In this document: one piece after another, positions 24,632 to 34,332 of the stretch
Position numbering within the stretch: the first letter of the stretch is position 1
Layout of the letters: every line of letters starts with the position of its first letter
Origin: Treponema sp.
Lineage (GTDB): Bacteria > Spirochaetota > Spirochaetia > Treponematales > Treponemataceae
Assembly: GCA_024695475.1 (NCBI GenBank)
Contig: JAILIC010000095.1
Location: 1-64,000 of the forward strand
Direction of reading: 5' to 3'
Length of the DNA stretch: 64,000 nucleotides
Position numbers and translations under genes: made by a program
The notes under the pieces: generated by a model
Databases searched by the model: none
The model's input: the letters and a program-made list of their open reading frames with translations, nothing else
Told to the model about the DNA's origin: nothing

Positions 24632-24716
24632 AAGGAGCAATATAGTATATATAATAGAAAAAAGCAATCACAAGTACTGTATCCCTTTTTATTGTAATGT
24701 GTTATCATATATAATT

Positions 24717-25655
24717 ATGGAAAAGAAAATACCAATTATAATAGATTGTGATACAGGTACTGATGATGCTATTGCATTGATTATGGCTTGTGCTGCCAAA
24801 AAATTGTCACTTAAAGCAGTAACTACTGTTGCAGGAAATCAAACTGTTGATAAAACAACGCTTAATACACTCAAAGTATTGAGCTTTTTGGGTGCTCACA
24901 AAGTGCCTGTCGCCCGTGGTGCCGATCGTCCTTTGATAAAACCATTGTATACTGCTGCGCAGGTACATGGTACAACAGGTTTAGGCGGGGTTATTCTTCC
25001 TGATCCTAAAATGCATGAGGAAGAACTGTCTGCGGTACAATTACTCTATAGTGTTTTAACAAAATCAAGTGAACCGATAACCATAGTCTGTACTGCTCCG
25101 CTTACTAATATTGCCTTGCTGTTACGCACCTACCCAGAAGTAAAAAAACACATCGAAAAACTGGTGGTGATGGGTGGAGGTTTTGATCACGGTAATGAGA
25201 CAGTCGCTGCAGAATTTAATATTTATGTAGATCCTCATGCGGCTGATATTGTCTTTAAAAGTGGGGTACCAATCGTACTCTGTCCACTTGATATGACAGA
25301 GACCGCAATGATTACGTTTGATGAGATTGATGCCTTTGCACAGCAAAAGGGTAAAGTATGTCGTCTTGCTGCTGATATCTTCCAGTTTAATGCAAAATAC
25401 TATACCTCAATTGGTGCAAGAGGGATTGCCATGCATGATCCGACAACAATTGCCTATTTGATCAAACCAGAAATGTTTACGACAGAACAAGCTTATGTTC
25501 AAATTGAAACATCTGGCTCTATTACCGAAGGTATGACGATTGCTGATCATCGTCTTGCTGTTGACAAGGAGCAGCCAAATACTACGATTTGTACAGGCAT
25601 TGATCGTAATGCATTTGTACGTCTGGTAGCAGAATGTTGTAGTTCTTTCGATTAG
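24717..25655 (+). CDS. Inosine-uridine preferring nucleoside hydrolase
   Basis: 312 residues from ATG 24717; the frame is open far upstream, but homology starts at KKIPIIIDCDTGTDDAIAL. The Ca-binding Asp cluster DCDTGTDD is at residues 10-17, with TVAGNQTVDKTT and the later EFNIYVDPHAAD and MHDPTTIAYL blocks. It splits ribonucleosides to base and ribose for salvage. TGT-TATCAT lies 8 bases before ATG without a ribosome site, a leaderless-type start. Adenosine deaminase at 31.3 kb and the 5'-nucleotidase at 34.3 kb belong to the same salvage theme. Confidence 0.92.
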   Translation: MEKKIPIIIDCDTGTDDAIALIMACAAKKLSLKAVTTVAGNQTVDKTTLNTLKVLSFLGAHKVPVARGADRPLIKPLYTAAQVHGTTGLGGVILPDPKMHEEELSAVQLLYSVLTKSSEPITIVCTAPLTNIALLLRTYPEVKKHIEKLVVMGGGFDHGNETVAAEFNIYVDPHAADIVFKSGVPIVLCPLDMTETAMITFDEIDAFAQQKGKVCRLAADIFQFNAKYYTSIGARGIAMHDPTTIAYLIKPEMFTTEQAYVQIETSGSITEGMTIADHRLAVDKEQPNTTICTGIDRNAFVRLVAECCSSFD

Positions 25656-25694
25656 AAGAAATAAACATACTCCTTTTTACAGAATATTTAAAAA

Positions 25695-25723
25695 TTGCGG
25701 ATTGCTGTTTTATATAGTAGAAT
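25695..25723 (+). promoter_or_regulatory. Candidate promoter of the chemoreceptor gene
   Basis: TTGCGG (25695-25700), 17-base spacer, TAGAAT (25718-25723), then AAAGGAG before ATG 25742. I see no flagellar sigma-28 type promoter. Confidence 0.45.
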
Positions 25724-25741
25724 AAGAAAAAAAGGAGTAGT

Positions 25742-27913
25742 ATGAAAAGTTCTAAGCATAAGAAATCAATAGGTTTTAAATTAGTTTCTGGAATTGTCGC
25801 TCTGTCCGTATTGTTATTGCTCATACTTGGTGGCACTATTTATATCCGTATGAAAAAACAGAACGAGCAGCAATTTAATGGAGCGGTAAATAGTACTATC
25901 GCAATGCTTGATAGTTCTATTACGATGTATTTGAAGAGCATTCAGAATGCTGTTAATTTATTTTCCGATGTGGAACTTGTTCGTACAAATGATGAAAGTA
26001 TAACATCATATGTTGATCTTACTGGTCCTGGCGGAAAGGTTCCTATGAAACCGCTTGAAGCCTCACCCTATGAAGCTGATGTATATAAATTGGCTCGTTC
26101 TTTGGCTACTACTACTCCGGAGCTTACCGGTGTAGGTTTGGCACTTGAGTCAAATGGTGCTTTTGTCCGTTATCCAGAAGAACCTCGTTCTGATCATTAT
26201 GACTCCCGTGTACGCTCTTGGTACAAGAATGCGGTAAAAGATAATGGAGCGGTCCATTTTTCTGATGCATATACGACATCAGCTGGCGAAATGGTTATTG
26301 CTGTATCAAAAATTGTCAAAGGATTGGATAATAGGATGCGCGGTGTTGTCACCCTTGATGCTGACCTTACTAACCTAAACAGTTTATGTTTGGATATTCT
26401 TAAGCAAGGATCTGCAGGAATGAAAGTTCTGCTTGTTGATAGTACTGGTGCAATTCTTATTAACAATATGGATGACGCTTTGTCATTTAAAAAAGTGCAG
26501 GAAATTGGTATAAAATCCCTTGAAGGGTATACACCAGGAGTTACAGCATCCTATCGGGAAAAGGTTTCTGGGCAATATTGTACGCTACGTACCGTGCCTT
26601 CTAGTAACGGCATATTGACACTTAATTATATCATCATTATTCCTGAAAGCTTGGTGTATGCAAGCAATAGACAAATTATCCAAATATTGGGAGTGCTCCT
26701 TGTTGTGGGTATTGTTTTGTCAATGTTGATGGCTGGTTTTATGACACGAGTTATTGCTAAACCTTTGTCAAATGTTACGAGCATTCTTAAAAACATCTCA
26801 GAAGGTGATGGCGATCTTACACAACGTTTACCTATTTTATCAAATGATGAGATTGGAGAGTTGAGTGGGTATTTTAACGAAACCATGCAAAAACTTGCTG
26901 ATACCATTAAGTCTATCATTTCAGAATCTTCTGTAATGGAACATGTTGCAAAAACGTTGGCTGGTGATACCACTGATACGGCAAGTGCTGCCAATGAGAT
27001 TCGTGCTAATATTTCAAGCATAAAAAATCAAATATTGAATCAGTCATCAAGTGTTTCACATACTTCTGAAGTTATGGAGCATATGACTGATAGCATTAAT
27101 AAGCTTAATGAAAATATTGCTGTACAGGCAAGCAATGTTGTACAGTCTTCTGCCTCGATAGAGGAAATGGTTGCCAATATCCGCTCTGTAAACAGTATTT
27201 TGGAAAAAAATGCTCATTCTGTTGAGGAATTGACCAGCAGTGCCGATGCAGGTCGTACCTTAATAGAAAAAACGGTTGAAGTTACCAAAAATATCAGTGC
27301 TGATTCAGAAGGTTTGCTTGAAGCTACTAAGATTATCCAGAACATTGCTAGCCAGACAAATCTGTTGGCAATGAATGCGGCAATCGAGGCTGCCCACGCT
27401 GGTGAGTCAGGTCGAGGCTTTGCTGTCGTTGCTGACGAAATCAGAAAGCTCGCTGAAGATTCTAACACTCAGGGTAAGAGAATTTCTGAAGAATTGGATC
27501 GCCTCCGTACTCTTATAGTATCCGTTTCTTCTGGTGCACAGGAAATTCAAAAACAGTTTGACGTTATCTTTAACAATACCCAGACGGTATCAGGTCAGGA
27601 AACTGTCATTAAGAATGCTATGACAGAGCAGGCAGCTGGCGGTCAACAGGTAATCGATGCCATCCATCGTATAAATACTATTACTACCGAAGTTAAGGAT
27701 GGGGCTGAAGAAATGATGAAAGGTAGTGCTGATGTTAAAAATGCAATGAACAATCTGTCAACAGTAACCACTGAAATTACAAATAGTATGGGTGAGATGA
27801 CAGAAGGAGTTAATGATATAACCAATGCATTGCAGAACATCAAGCAAAGTTCTGATGAAAATGCTAACAGTATTCAAAATGTGGGTACTGCAATCAGAAA
27901 ATTTAAAGTGTAA
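25742..27913 (+). CDS. Methyl-accepting chemotaxis protein with dCache amino-acid sensor
   Basis: 723 residues. Membrane helices lie at about 13-36 and 311-333 and flank a periplasmic double-Cache domain. A HAMP domain follows (about 335-390), then a long signalling coiled coil whose tip is [18 protein letters not shown] (557-574). The sensor holds Y153-x4-R158-x-W160-Y161, then Y177 and D206 or D208. This order matches the published dCache_1 amino-acid-binding motif, so amino-acid taxis is predicted. It is a single gene with its own promoter and terminator; no che genes are nearby. Confidence 0.93.
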   Translation: MKSSKHKKSIGFKLVSGIVALSVLLLLILGGTIYIRMKKQNEQQFNGAVNSTIAMLDSSITMYLKSIQNAVNLFSDVELVRTNDESITSYVDLTGPGGKVPMKPLEASPYEADVYKLARSLATTTPELTGVGLALESNGAFVRYPEEPRSDHYDSRVRSWYKNAVKDNGAVHFSDAYTTSAGEMVIAVSKIVKGLDNRMRGVVTLDADLTNLNSLCLDILKQGSAGMKVLLVDSTGAILINNMDDALSFKKVQEIGIKSLEGYTPGVTASYREKVSGQYCTLRTVPSSNGILTLNYIIIIPESLVYASNRQIIQILGVLLVVGIVLSMLMAGFMTRVIAKPLSNVTSILKNISEGDGDLTQRLPILSNDEIGELSGYFNETMQKLADTIKSIISESSVMEHVAKTLAGDTTDTASAANEIRANISSIKNQILNQSSSVSHTSEVMEHMTDSINKLNENIAVQASNVVQSSASIEEMVANIRSVNSILEKNAHSVEELTSSADAGRTLIEKTVEVTKNISADSEGLLEATKIIQNIASQTNLLAMNAAIEAAHAGESGRGFAVVADEIRKLAEDSNTQGKRISEELDRLRTLIVSVSSGAQEIQKQFDVIFNNTQTVSGQETVIKNAMTEQAAGGQQVIDAIHRINTITTEVKDGAEEMMKGSADVKNAMNNLSTVTTEITNSMGEMTEGVNDITNALQNIKQSSDENANSIQNVGTAIRKFKV

Positions 27914-27944
27914 CGCACTGTGAGATATCATAGGTAGATGTAAA

Positions 27945-27993
27945 GGGACCTCTTAAAGCATCTGAAGACAGATGCAGAGAGGTTCCTTTTTTT
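27945..27993 (+). terminator. Terminator after the chemoreceptor gene
   Basis: Outer stem GGACCTCT (27946-27953) with AGAGGTTCC (27978-27986, one bulge). Inner hairpin GCATCTG-AAGA-CAGATGC (27958-27975). A run of seven T follows. Confidence 0.85.
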
Positions 27994-30061
27994 ATTTTAA
28001 ATACACCATGAGCAGCATGATATCGCTGTTGCGTATACCAGATATACGGCTTGCTTGTCCTAACGTGAGTGGACGGACTTTTTCAAGCTTTTGGCGGGAC
28101 TCTGCTGAAAGGGATACAATCTTGCCGTAGTCAAAGTCTGGTGGAATATGAAAACCTTCCATTTTATGTAGTTTTTCAACACGTCTGTCTTGTCGTGCAA
28201 TGTAGTATTGATACTTAAAGTCTGTTTGTGCCATCTCCCATTCTTTTTGACTATAGCCGGGATTTGAGGCCTTTGGATCTTTTGCAAGCAAGGCAAGTAT
28301 CTGTGCTTCACGCTCGTACTTTTCATTTGTTTTATCAAATTGAGACTGTGTTTTAATACCAGCTTCATAGCCATAGTGGCACAAGCGGTGATCAGCTGTA
28401 TCATAGCGTAGTTTAAGGCGGTATTCCGCACGGGCAGTAAACATGCGATATGGCTCTTTTGTACCAAGAGTGACCAGATCATCGATAAGTACACCGATAT
28501 AGGCTTCATCACGTCCTAATATGAGCGGTGTATACGTAGGTATGCTATGGAAGTTGGTAAAGCCAGCGTTCTTTTGAGCTTCTTCTTCGGCACTGTTGAG
28601 GGCTTGTGTTTGACGGGCGCTCAGTGTTGCAAATTCTTTTAGTTCCTCTGGCGAAAAGTTTGGTTTCATTTGTAAACAACCACCTTCTGCAGAGCAGGGA
28701 ACACCGCCCATCGCATCGGATGACTCACACAATGGTCCACAGAAGGTGCGATGCTCACGGGCATAATAACCTGCGTTGATACCAGCAACGAGTCCTTGTC
28801 CCGCAGCTTCTTCATATCCAGAGGTACCGTTTATTTGACCTGCATTAAAAAGACCTGCTACACGCTTTGTCTCGAGAGAAGGATAGAGCTGTGTTGGCTC
28901 TACATAGTCGTATTCGACAGCATAGCCGGGACGGCTTGCAACCGCATGTTCAAAACCTGGCAGTGTATGCATAAAGGCGATTTGGACAGGTTCTGGCAAT
29001 GAAGAAGAAAAACCGTTGAGATACATTTCTTCTGTTGCTAAACTTTCTGGCTCGATAAATATCTGATGGCGCTCGCGATCAGCAAAGCGCATAACTTTAT
29101 CTTCGATGGATGGACAGTAGCGAGGTCCTACACCGTGTATTTTACCGCTGTACAAAGGAGAGCGGTTTATATTGGCACGGATGATATCATGTGTGGCGTT
29201 GTTGGTATATACAACGTGACAAGGTATCATTGGTCGGTCTACCGTTTCATTGTCAAATGAAAAAGGAATGATCTCTTCATCAGAGGGTTGTTCTTCTAAT
29301 ACTGAAAAGTCTATTGTGTGTTTGAGTACGCGTGGAGGAGTACCTGTTTTAAGCCGTCCCGTAGTAAAACCGAGTCTTCTGAGGGATTCTGTTAAGCCAA
29401 ATGCGCCAGCTTCGCCAATGCGTCCGCAAGGAGCATCATAGTCACCAATAAAGATTCTGCCCCCTAAGAAAGTGCCTGTTGTCAGTACTACAGCTCTAAC
29501 AGGGATGATACGTCCGCGTTCTGTGACAACTCCAGTTACCTTTTGTCGCATGCCGGATCGGGCAGCCTCTGTTGCATTTGTATCAACATAGCCTCGTGTT
29601 TCGCCTGGAATGGAGCCAGATGCGGCCGCTGAGTCAGCGTCTCCTGGTAACTTGGTATCACTGGCAGTCGTAAGGATATCGACGACGGTATCCATTAATG
29701 TATAGAGATTTGGTTGTTGTTCAACGGTATGTCTGGCAAGCTCTGAGTAGAGAATTTTGTCTGCCTGTGAGCGTGGTGCTTGTACCGCAGGACCGCGGCT
29801 TTTGTTAAGCAGACGAAATTGTATCATGGATTTGTCGATAAGTTTACCCATCTCTCCACCAAGGGCATCTATCTCTTTTACAATGTTACCTTTAGCAATA
29901 CCTCCGATTGAAGGATTGCACGACATTCTTCCAATAGAGTCGATTGTTTGAGTGATGAGAACAGTTTTGAGTCCCATACGTGCTGCTGCAAGTGCTGCTT
30001 CAATACCTGCATGTCCGCCTCCAGCAACAGCTACATCATAATAATCATAAAAACCAGCCAT
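27992..30061 (-). CDS. mnmG: tRNA uridine 5-carboxymethylaminomethyl modification enzyme MnmG (GidA)
   Basis: 689 residues from ATG 30061 (MAGFYDYYDVAVAGGGHAG). The FAD-binding GGGHAGIEAA (14-23), SCNPSIGGIAKG, RGPAVQAPRSQADK and the C-terminal helical tRNA/MnmE region (SAESRQKLEKVRPLTLGQASRISG) are conserved. With MnmE it makes cmnm5U34 in tRNA. It is longer than the usual 620-650 because of an Ala/Gly/Thr-rich insertion at about 131-173. TATACT ends 9 bases before ATG with no ribosome site. It is convergent with the chemoreceptor gene. Confidence 0.95.
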   Translation of the reverse strand: MAGFYDYYDVAVAGGGHAGIEAALAAARMGLKTVLITQTIDSIGRMSCNPSIGGIAKGNIVKEIDALGGEMGKLIDKSMIQFRLLNKSRGPAVQAPRSQADKILYSELARHTVEQQPNLYTLMDTVVDILTTASDTKLPGDADSAAASGSIPGETRGYVDTNATEAARSGMRQKVTGVVTERGRIIPVRAVVLTTGTFLGGRIFIGDYDAPCGRIGEAGAFGLTESLRRLGFTTGRLKTGTPPRVLKHTIDFSVLEEQPSDEEIIPFSFDNETVDRPMIPCHVVYTNNATHDIIRANINRSPLYSGKIHGVGPRYCPSIEDKVMRFADRERHQIFIEPESLATEEMYLNGFSSSLPEPVQIAFMHTLPGFEHAVASRPGYAVEYDYVEPTQLYPSLETKRVAGLFNAGQINGTSGYEEAAGQGLVAGINAGYYAREHRTFCGPLCESSDAMGGVPCSAEGGCLQMKPNFSPEELKEFATLSARQTQALNSAEEEAQKNAGFTNFHSIPTYTPLILGRDEAYIGVLIDDLVTLGTKEPYRMFTARAEYRLKLRYDTADHRLCHYGYEAGIKTQSQFDKTNEKYEREAQILALLAKDPKASNPGYSQKEWEMAQTDFKYQYYIARQDRRVEKLHKMEGFHIPPDFDYGKIVSLSAESRQKLEKVRPLTLGQASRISGIRNSDIMLLMVYLK

Positions 30062-30197
30062 AGTAAAAAGAGTATAGCGTTTATACGGCAAGAGGGCAAT
30101 AAATAATTGTGCTCTGTACTCATGTTGTATAAGGGTTTTTCGGTCTCTATAATGACGAGAATGCCTTGGTGCAGTATACTGGTGATAAGATAAAGAT

Positions 30198-31226
30198 ATG
30201 AAAAAGTATAGTATTGCGTTGCTTTGTATCATGTTGTACCTGTGTCAATTTAGTGTTGCACTGGGTACAAAAGATATTGCATATACTGAGGAGGTATCAG
30301 ATGATATTCAGGAAGATTATGGGTTTTCTGAAGGAACTGTTACCTGGATTGTTCCTGGTAAGGCCGGTGGTGGCTCAGACCTTGCAATCCGTTGCTATTC
30401 AGAAGCAATGATGAAGCTTTTGGGGATCTCTAATTTTGTGGTCAACTGCGATACCAATACGGAGGCTCATTCACTCATTGCACATGCAAAACCAGATGGC
30501 TCGTATCTCATGCTTGCAACAGCGGCATTAAATATTCAGTTTATTACATATCATGCGACTGTAAATCCTAAAACAGATCTTACTTTGATAGCAGCAATGC
30601 AAGATAATGGCTTTGCAGCTTTGTGCGCACCAGTAAAAGCTCCCTATAATACTTTTGATGAAATGGTTCAGTATGCCAAAGAGCATCCTGGAAAACTTAA
30701 GGCTGGCTTTCCTGAGGCGGGTAATAATTCCTTTCAATTTGCTCTTATCGAAAAAGAAACAGGTGCTGTATTTTCAAAAGCTGATTGTCCTTCTGAGGCA
30801 GATCGTCTGGTTCATCTTGCCAGTAGGTTTATCGATTTGGGATTTGTGACGCTCCAAAATGCAATAAAGTATGAGCGCGACGGTAAACTAAAAGTGATTG
30901 CTACTATGGCGGGGGATGGAAAACGTATTATAGATTATGAACGTGCTTTACCTGATAATTACAAGACAATGCAGGAACAAGGCTATAAAGGATGCTTTTG
31001 GAATGTACAGCACTATGTCTATGGACCAGCTGGTATGGATGCTGTTCTGGTAGATAAAATAAATCGCACACTTAAAGTGTTGTACGATGACGAAACATGC
31101 AGAAATAAGATAGCAAGCCTCGGTCAGATACCTGAATGGCACGATATTGCGGAATCACTTATCATCCGCGATGCTGAGTATGATGCAGAAGTTGCTATTG
31201 CTAAGTTTCTTGATTTTATACCATAA
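30198..31226 (+). CDS. TctC/Bug-family solute-binding protein (orphan)
   Basis: 342 residues with an N-terminal signal segment (YSIALLCIMLYLCQFSVAL). The mature part follows tripartite tricarboxylate transporter receptors: TVTWIVPGKAGGGSDLAIRCYSEAM, DLTLIAAMQDNGFA, YAKEHPGKLKAGF, and FWNVQHYVYGPAGM near the end. The ligand is usually a carboxylate. The membrane genes tctA and tctB are absent from the window, so it may serve a distant transporter or act as a sensor. TGA-TAAGAT with a 6-base gap precedes ATG (leaderless-type). It is divergent from mnmG. Confidence 0.85.
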   Translation: MKKYSIALLCIMLYLCQFSVALGTKDIAYTEEVSDDIQEDYGFSEGTVTWIVPGKAGGGSDLAIRCYSEAMMKLLGISNFVVNCDTNTEAHSLIAHAKPDGSYLMLATAALNIQFITYHATVNPKTDLTLIAAMQDNGFAALCAPVKAPYNTFDEMVQYAKEHPGKLKAGFPEAGNNSFQFALIEKETGAVFSKADCPSEADRLVHLASRFIDLGFVTLQNAIKYERDGKLKVIATMAGDGKRIIDYERALPDNYKTMQEQGYKGCFWNVQHYVYGPAGMDAVLVDKINRTLKVLYDDETCRNKIASLGQIPEWHDIAESLIIRDAEYDAEVAIAKFLDFIP

Positions 31227-31272
31227 ACGGCAAAGAATAACTGTAAGCACCGACTCAGCATGAGCTGTGTGT

Positions 31273-32313
31273 TTACGGCATCAACTGCTTGTTAAGTTCT
31301 CCATTCCAAGCAGCATCTTCAGCTTGCAAGTATTCTTCTTTTTGAGTCTTTGGTATAAAAGCAGCTTTGAATGCATTTTGAATTAAAGTGTTGATTTCTT
31401 CCATAGAAAAGTGCAACTCAGTATGCAAATTCCATAGCTCATCAGTCAAAGATACTTTGAAAAACACTGGGTCATCGGTATTAACCGTTACGTGTACTCC
31501 AGCATCAAACAACTGCCTGATAGGATGTTTTTTCATTTCGGTTACAATCTTTTTGGTAAAAGTGTTGCTTGTTGGACAAACTTCCAGAGGCAGCTGTTTT
31601 TCTGCAAGGTAGGCAATGAGCTTTGGATCCTGTATAGAGGTAATACCATGTCCAATACGCTCTACATGCAGATAATTGATGGCATCCCACATTGATTCGG
31701 GACCAACATCTTCACCAGCATGAGCAACAACATGAACTCCATCTTTTATTGCCTGGTCATAGACAGGTGCAAAGTCTTTTGCAGGACCTTTTTGCTCAGC
31801 ACCACCTAAACCGATCCCGATAAAATGCTCATTGATATTTGCCTTAAACAGCTTGTAATTGTTCATGGCATTGTCGCAACCAAAGGTACGAGAAACATCA
31901 ACAAGCATTTTGATGGTTCTACCAGTTTCTTTTTTAATTTTTTCGATATTACGAGAAATAACTGCTACCATCTCAGCATAGTCAAATCCCTTTTTAAGGA
32001 ATGCAGTAGGAGCTATAAAGGCTTCGCAGTACACGATATTGTTTTCGATCAGATAGTTTTTGAAGTCCTCAAAAACTAAGTTAAAGTCATCGGGAGACTG
32101 GAATAGATCCTGTACTTTCAAAAAAGCCTGAATAAAGCCGTTCAAATCAGAGTAAGAAAAAAGATCGTGCTGTTCTTGCTCGGTTATAGGCGTACCAAAA
32201 CGTTTGAGGTACAACTTTTTTACGGATTCAAGTGAGATAATAGCTTCTATATGAATATGAATCTCAGCCTTTGGAATACTTCTTAAAAAAGAATAAAACG
32301 CTTCCTTTTTCAC
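31273..32313 (-). CDS. add: Adenosine deaminase
   Basis: 346 residues with a GTG start (32313) and GGAG upstream. Metal ligands are in HIHIEA (His19 and His21; the usual following Gly is Ala here), VVAHAGEDVGPES (third His and catalytic Glu region), HGITS, VCPTSNTFT and NTDDPVFF (Asp pair). It deaminates adenosine to inosine, upstream of the nucleoside hydrolase at 24.7 kb. The altered HxHxEA motif could place it in the adenine-deaminase-like branch, so substrate preference is slightly uncertain. Confidence 0.87.
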   Translation of the reverse strand: MKKEAFYSFLRSIPKAEIHIHIEAIISLESVKKLYLKRFGTPITEQEQHDLFSYSDLNGFIQAFLKVQDLFQSPDDFNLVFEDFKNYLIENNIVYCEAFIAPTAFLKKGFDYAEMVAVISRNIEKIKKETGRTIKMLVDVSRTFGCDNAMNNYKLFKANINEHFIGIGLGGAEQKGPAKDFAPVYDQAIKDGVHVVAHAGEDVGPESMWDAINYLHVERIGHGITSIQDPKLIAYLAEKQLPLEVCPTSNTFTKKIVTEMKKHPIRQLFDAGVHVTVNTDDPVFFKVSLTDELWNLHTELHFSMEEINTLIQNAFKAAFIPKTQKEEYLQAEDAAWNGELNKQLMP

Positions 32314-32376
32314 GATCTACTTCTCCTCATCTTTGTATCTATTTTCTATATCGACATAAATTACTTTTATTTTAAT

Positions 32377-34188
32377 TTATACGTGCAATAGTTGTTCCAA
32401 TTGAGTAACCAGCTGTGCAAACGTATCCAATGCCGCCTGTACCGGCTCTGGTGATGACATATCAACACCTGCAACTTTGAGCGAATCTATTGGATAGCGT
32501 GATCCACCTGACTTGAGGAACTTGTAATAATCTTCACGTTCTTGCTCTCCGCCATGTATGACTCTGTTTGCCAGTGCAAGAGCGGCAGAAATACCGGTAG
32601 CATATTTGTATACATAGAATTCTCCGTAGAAATGTGGAATACGTAAACCTTCCATGTCGCTGTTTGACTCAAAATGCATTTCTGGACCAAAGTACTGTTC
32701 CAGCAGAGAGCGATAGGTACTACGTAATACTTCAGCAGTCAAAGGAGTTCCTTGCTCAACCAGTTCATGGGTTTTAAGCTCATATTCGGCAAACATGGTC
32801 TGTCGATGTAAAGTTGCTAAAATGTCATTTGCCCGCATTGCCAAGAGATACGCTTTCATGTCGTCTGTTTTTGCATTTTTAAACAGATACTCGAATACCA
32901 GTTCCTCATTAAATGTTGAGGCAACTTCGGCTTCAAATATCGTATAGTTATACTGCATGTACGGATTATTGTGTGCCGAATACCAGGAGTGCATGGAGTG
33001 TCCACCTTCATGTGCCATGGTAAAAACATCTCTGATGACGGAATCCTTGTAATTCAAAAGAATGTAGGGATATCCTGTGTAACAGCCACTTGAAAAAGCA
33101 CCGCTACGTTTGCCTTTATTTTCATAACGATCTACCCAGCCATTTTTGAGACCATTACAGAGTATGTCGGTATAGGCAGTCCCTAATGGTGCGAGTGCAT
33201 TGCGGCAGATTTCAACAGCCTCATCATATGACGTTTTGGTTGAGACATTTTTTACTAAAGGAACATAAACGTCATAATGGCGCAACTCGTCAACGCCCAA
33301 TACCTTTTTGCGTAGCGTATAAAAACGATGTAGTGGGGAAAGGTTTTTGTGTACGGTATCGATTAAATTATGGTAGACACTTGTTGGTACTTTATTGCCA
33401 TACAGCGCCATTTCAAGACAAGAGTTGTAGCCTCGTGCCTGCATCTCAAAAACGTCCTGATTAACGGAACCTGCATACAGACTGGCAAGTACATGCTGAT
33501 TTTGCTCAAATACACCGTAGAATTGTGTATATGCCGTCTTTCGGATTTCTCTGTCAGGATTATCCATAAATTGGCTCCAGGTTGACTGGGTAAGCGGTTG
33601 CTGTTCCCCGTGGACATCGATAGTACCAAAACTCATGTCGACATTTGTCAGTTGCTCAAAGGTTTGTCGTGCAACTTGTGATGGTTGAGCCTGGAGTGCC
33701 AAGAGACGCTCTTCTTTTTCGCTCAGTGTGTATGGTTTTTGATGTAAAATCTTTTCTATATAAATACGGTAATCGTTAAACTCTGGCTTTGTGATCCATG
33801 TACAGATACTATCATCAGGAATGGCAAGAATTTCTGTTTCAAAAAAACTCAATGTTGCTGATGCTTTTGCATAGGCCATTTGAACTCTGCCTTCGCGGTC
33901 GAGAGCCTGGGCATCACTTTGGTCCTGACAGTTTTGTAAGCTGGCATAGTTCCAGACAAGCTCTATATTTTTTGAAAACTGCTCATACGCTTGTAGGGCT
34001 GATAATAATATATCTGATGAGGTTGCGAGCTTTCCCTTAAAAGCTGCAATTTTAGATACTTGTTCATCGACTTGAGCGAGGCTTTTTTCCCATTCGTCAT
34101 TAGTTTTAAATAGGGTCGTTAAATCCCATTTATCAGAATCGGGAATATCTTTTCTTTCTGGTATTGTTTTTGTATTTAAAGTAGACAT
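32377..34188 (-). CDS. pepF: Oligoendopeptidase F (M3 family)
   Basis: 603 residues from ATG 34188. The zinc site HEGGH is at 393-397 (FTMAHEGGHSMHSWY), with the third ligand Glu about 25 residues on in YTIFEAEVASTFNEEL. The C-terminal IPHFYGEFYVYKYATGISAA and GGSRYPIDSLKVAGVDM are typical of PepF. It is a cytoplasmic peptidase for oligopeptides of about 7-17 residues. TATACT ends 7 bases before ATG with no ribosome site, a leaderless-type start. The gene stands alone. Confidence 0.93.
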   Translation of the reverse strand: MSTLNTKTIPERKDIPDSDKWDLTTLFKTNDEWEKSLAQVDEQVSKIAAFKGKLATSSDILLSALQAYEQFSKNIELVWNYASLQNCQDQSDAQALDREGRVQMAYAKASATLSFFETEILAIPDDSICTWITKPEFNDYRIYIEKILHQKPYTLSEKEERLLALQAQPSQVARQTFEQLTNVDMSFGTIDVHGEQQPLTQSTWSQFMDNPDREIRKTAYTQFYGVFEQNQHVLASLYAGSVNQDVFEMQARGYNSCLEMALYGNKVPTSVYHNLIDTVHKNLSPLHRFYTLRKKVLGVDELRHYDVYVPLVKNVSTKTSYDEAVEICRNALAPLGTAYTDILCNGLKNGWVDRYENKGKRSGAFSSGCYTGYPYILLNYKDSVIRDVFTMAHEGGHSMHSWYSAHNNPYMQYNYTIFEAEVASTFNEELVFEYLFKNAKTDDMKAYLLAMRANDILATLHRQTMFAEYELKTHELVEQGTPLTAEVLRSTYRSLLEQYFGPEMHFESNSDMEGLRIPHFYGEFYVYKYATGISAALALANRVIHGGEQEREDYYKFLKSGGSRYPIDSLKVAGVDMSSPEPVQAALDTFAQLVTQLEQLLHV

Positions 34189-34332
34189 ACTACTAAGTAT
34201 ACCGCAGTCTGTTTGTAGGCTCAACAAAATTCATATAAACTCCTTTAAAGTTACGCAGATTCTCTTATAGCTCATTGTAATTTTTATGATTTGGCATATA
34301 CTTTAAGCATCAAAAACTATGGAGGAATAGGA

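Noticed and set aside
25742-25744. Sigma-28 flagellar promoter before the chemoreceptor
   Set aside because: No TAAA-N15-GCCGATAA-like pattern; a -35/-10 type promoter fits better.
31240-31275. Hairpin between tctC and the adenosine deaminase gene as a terminator
   Set aside because: The stem (GTAAGCAC/GTGTTTAC) is imperfect, overlaps the deaminase stop and lacks a T-run on either strand.
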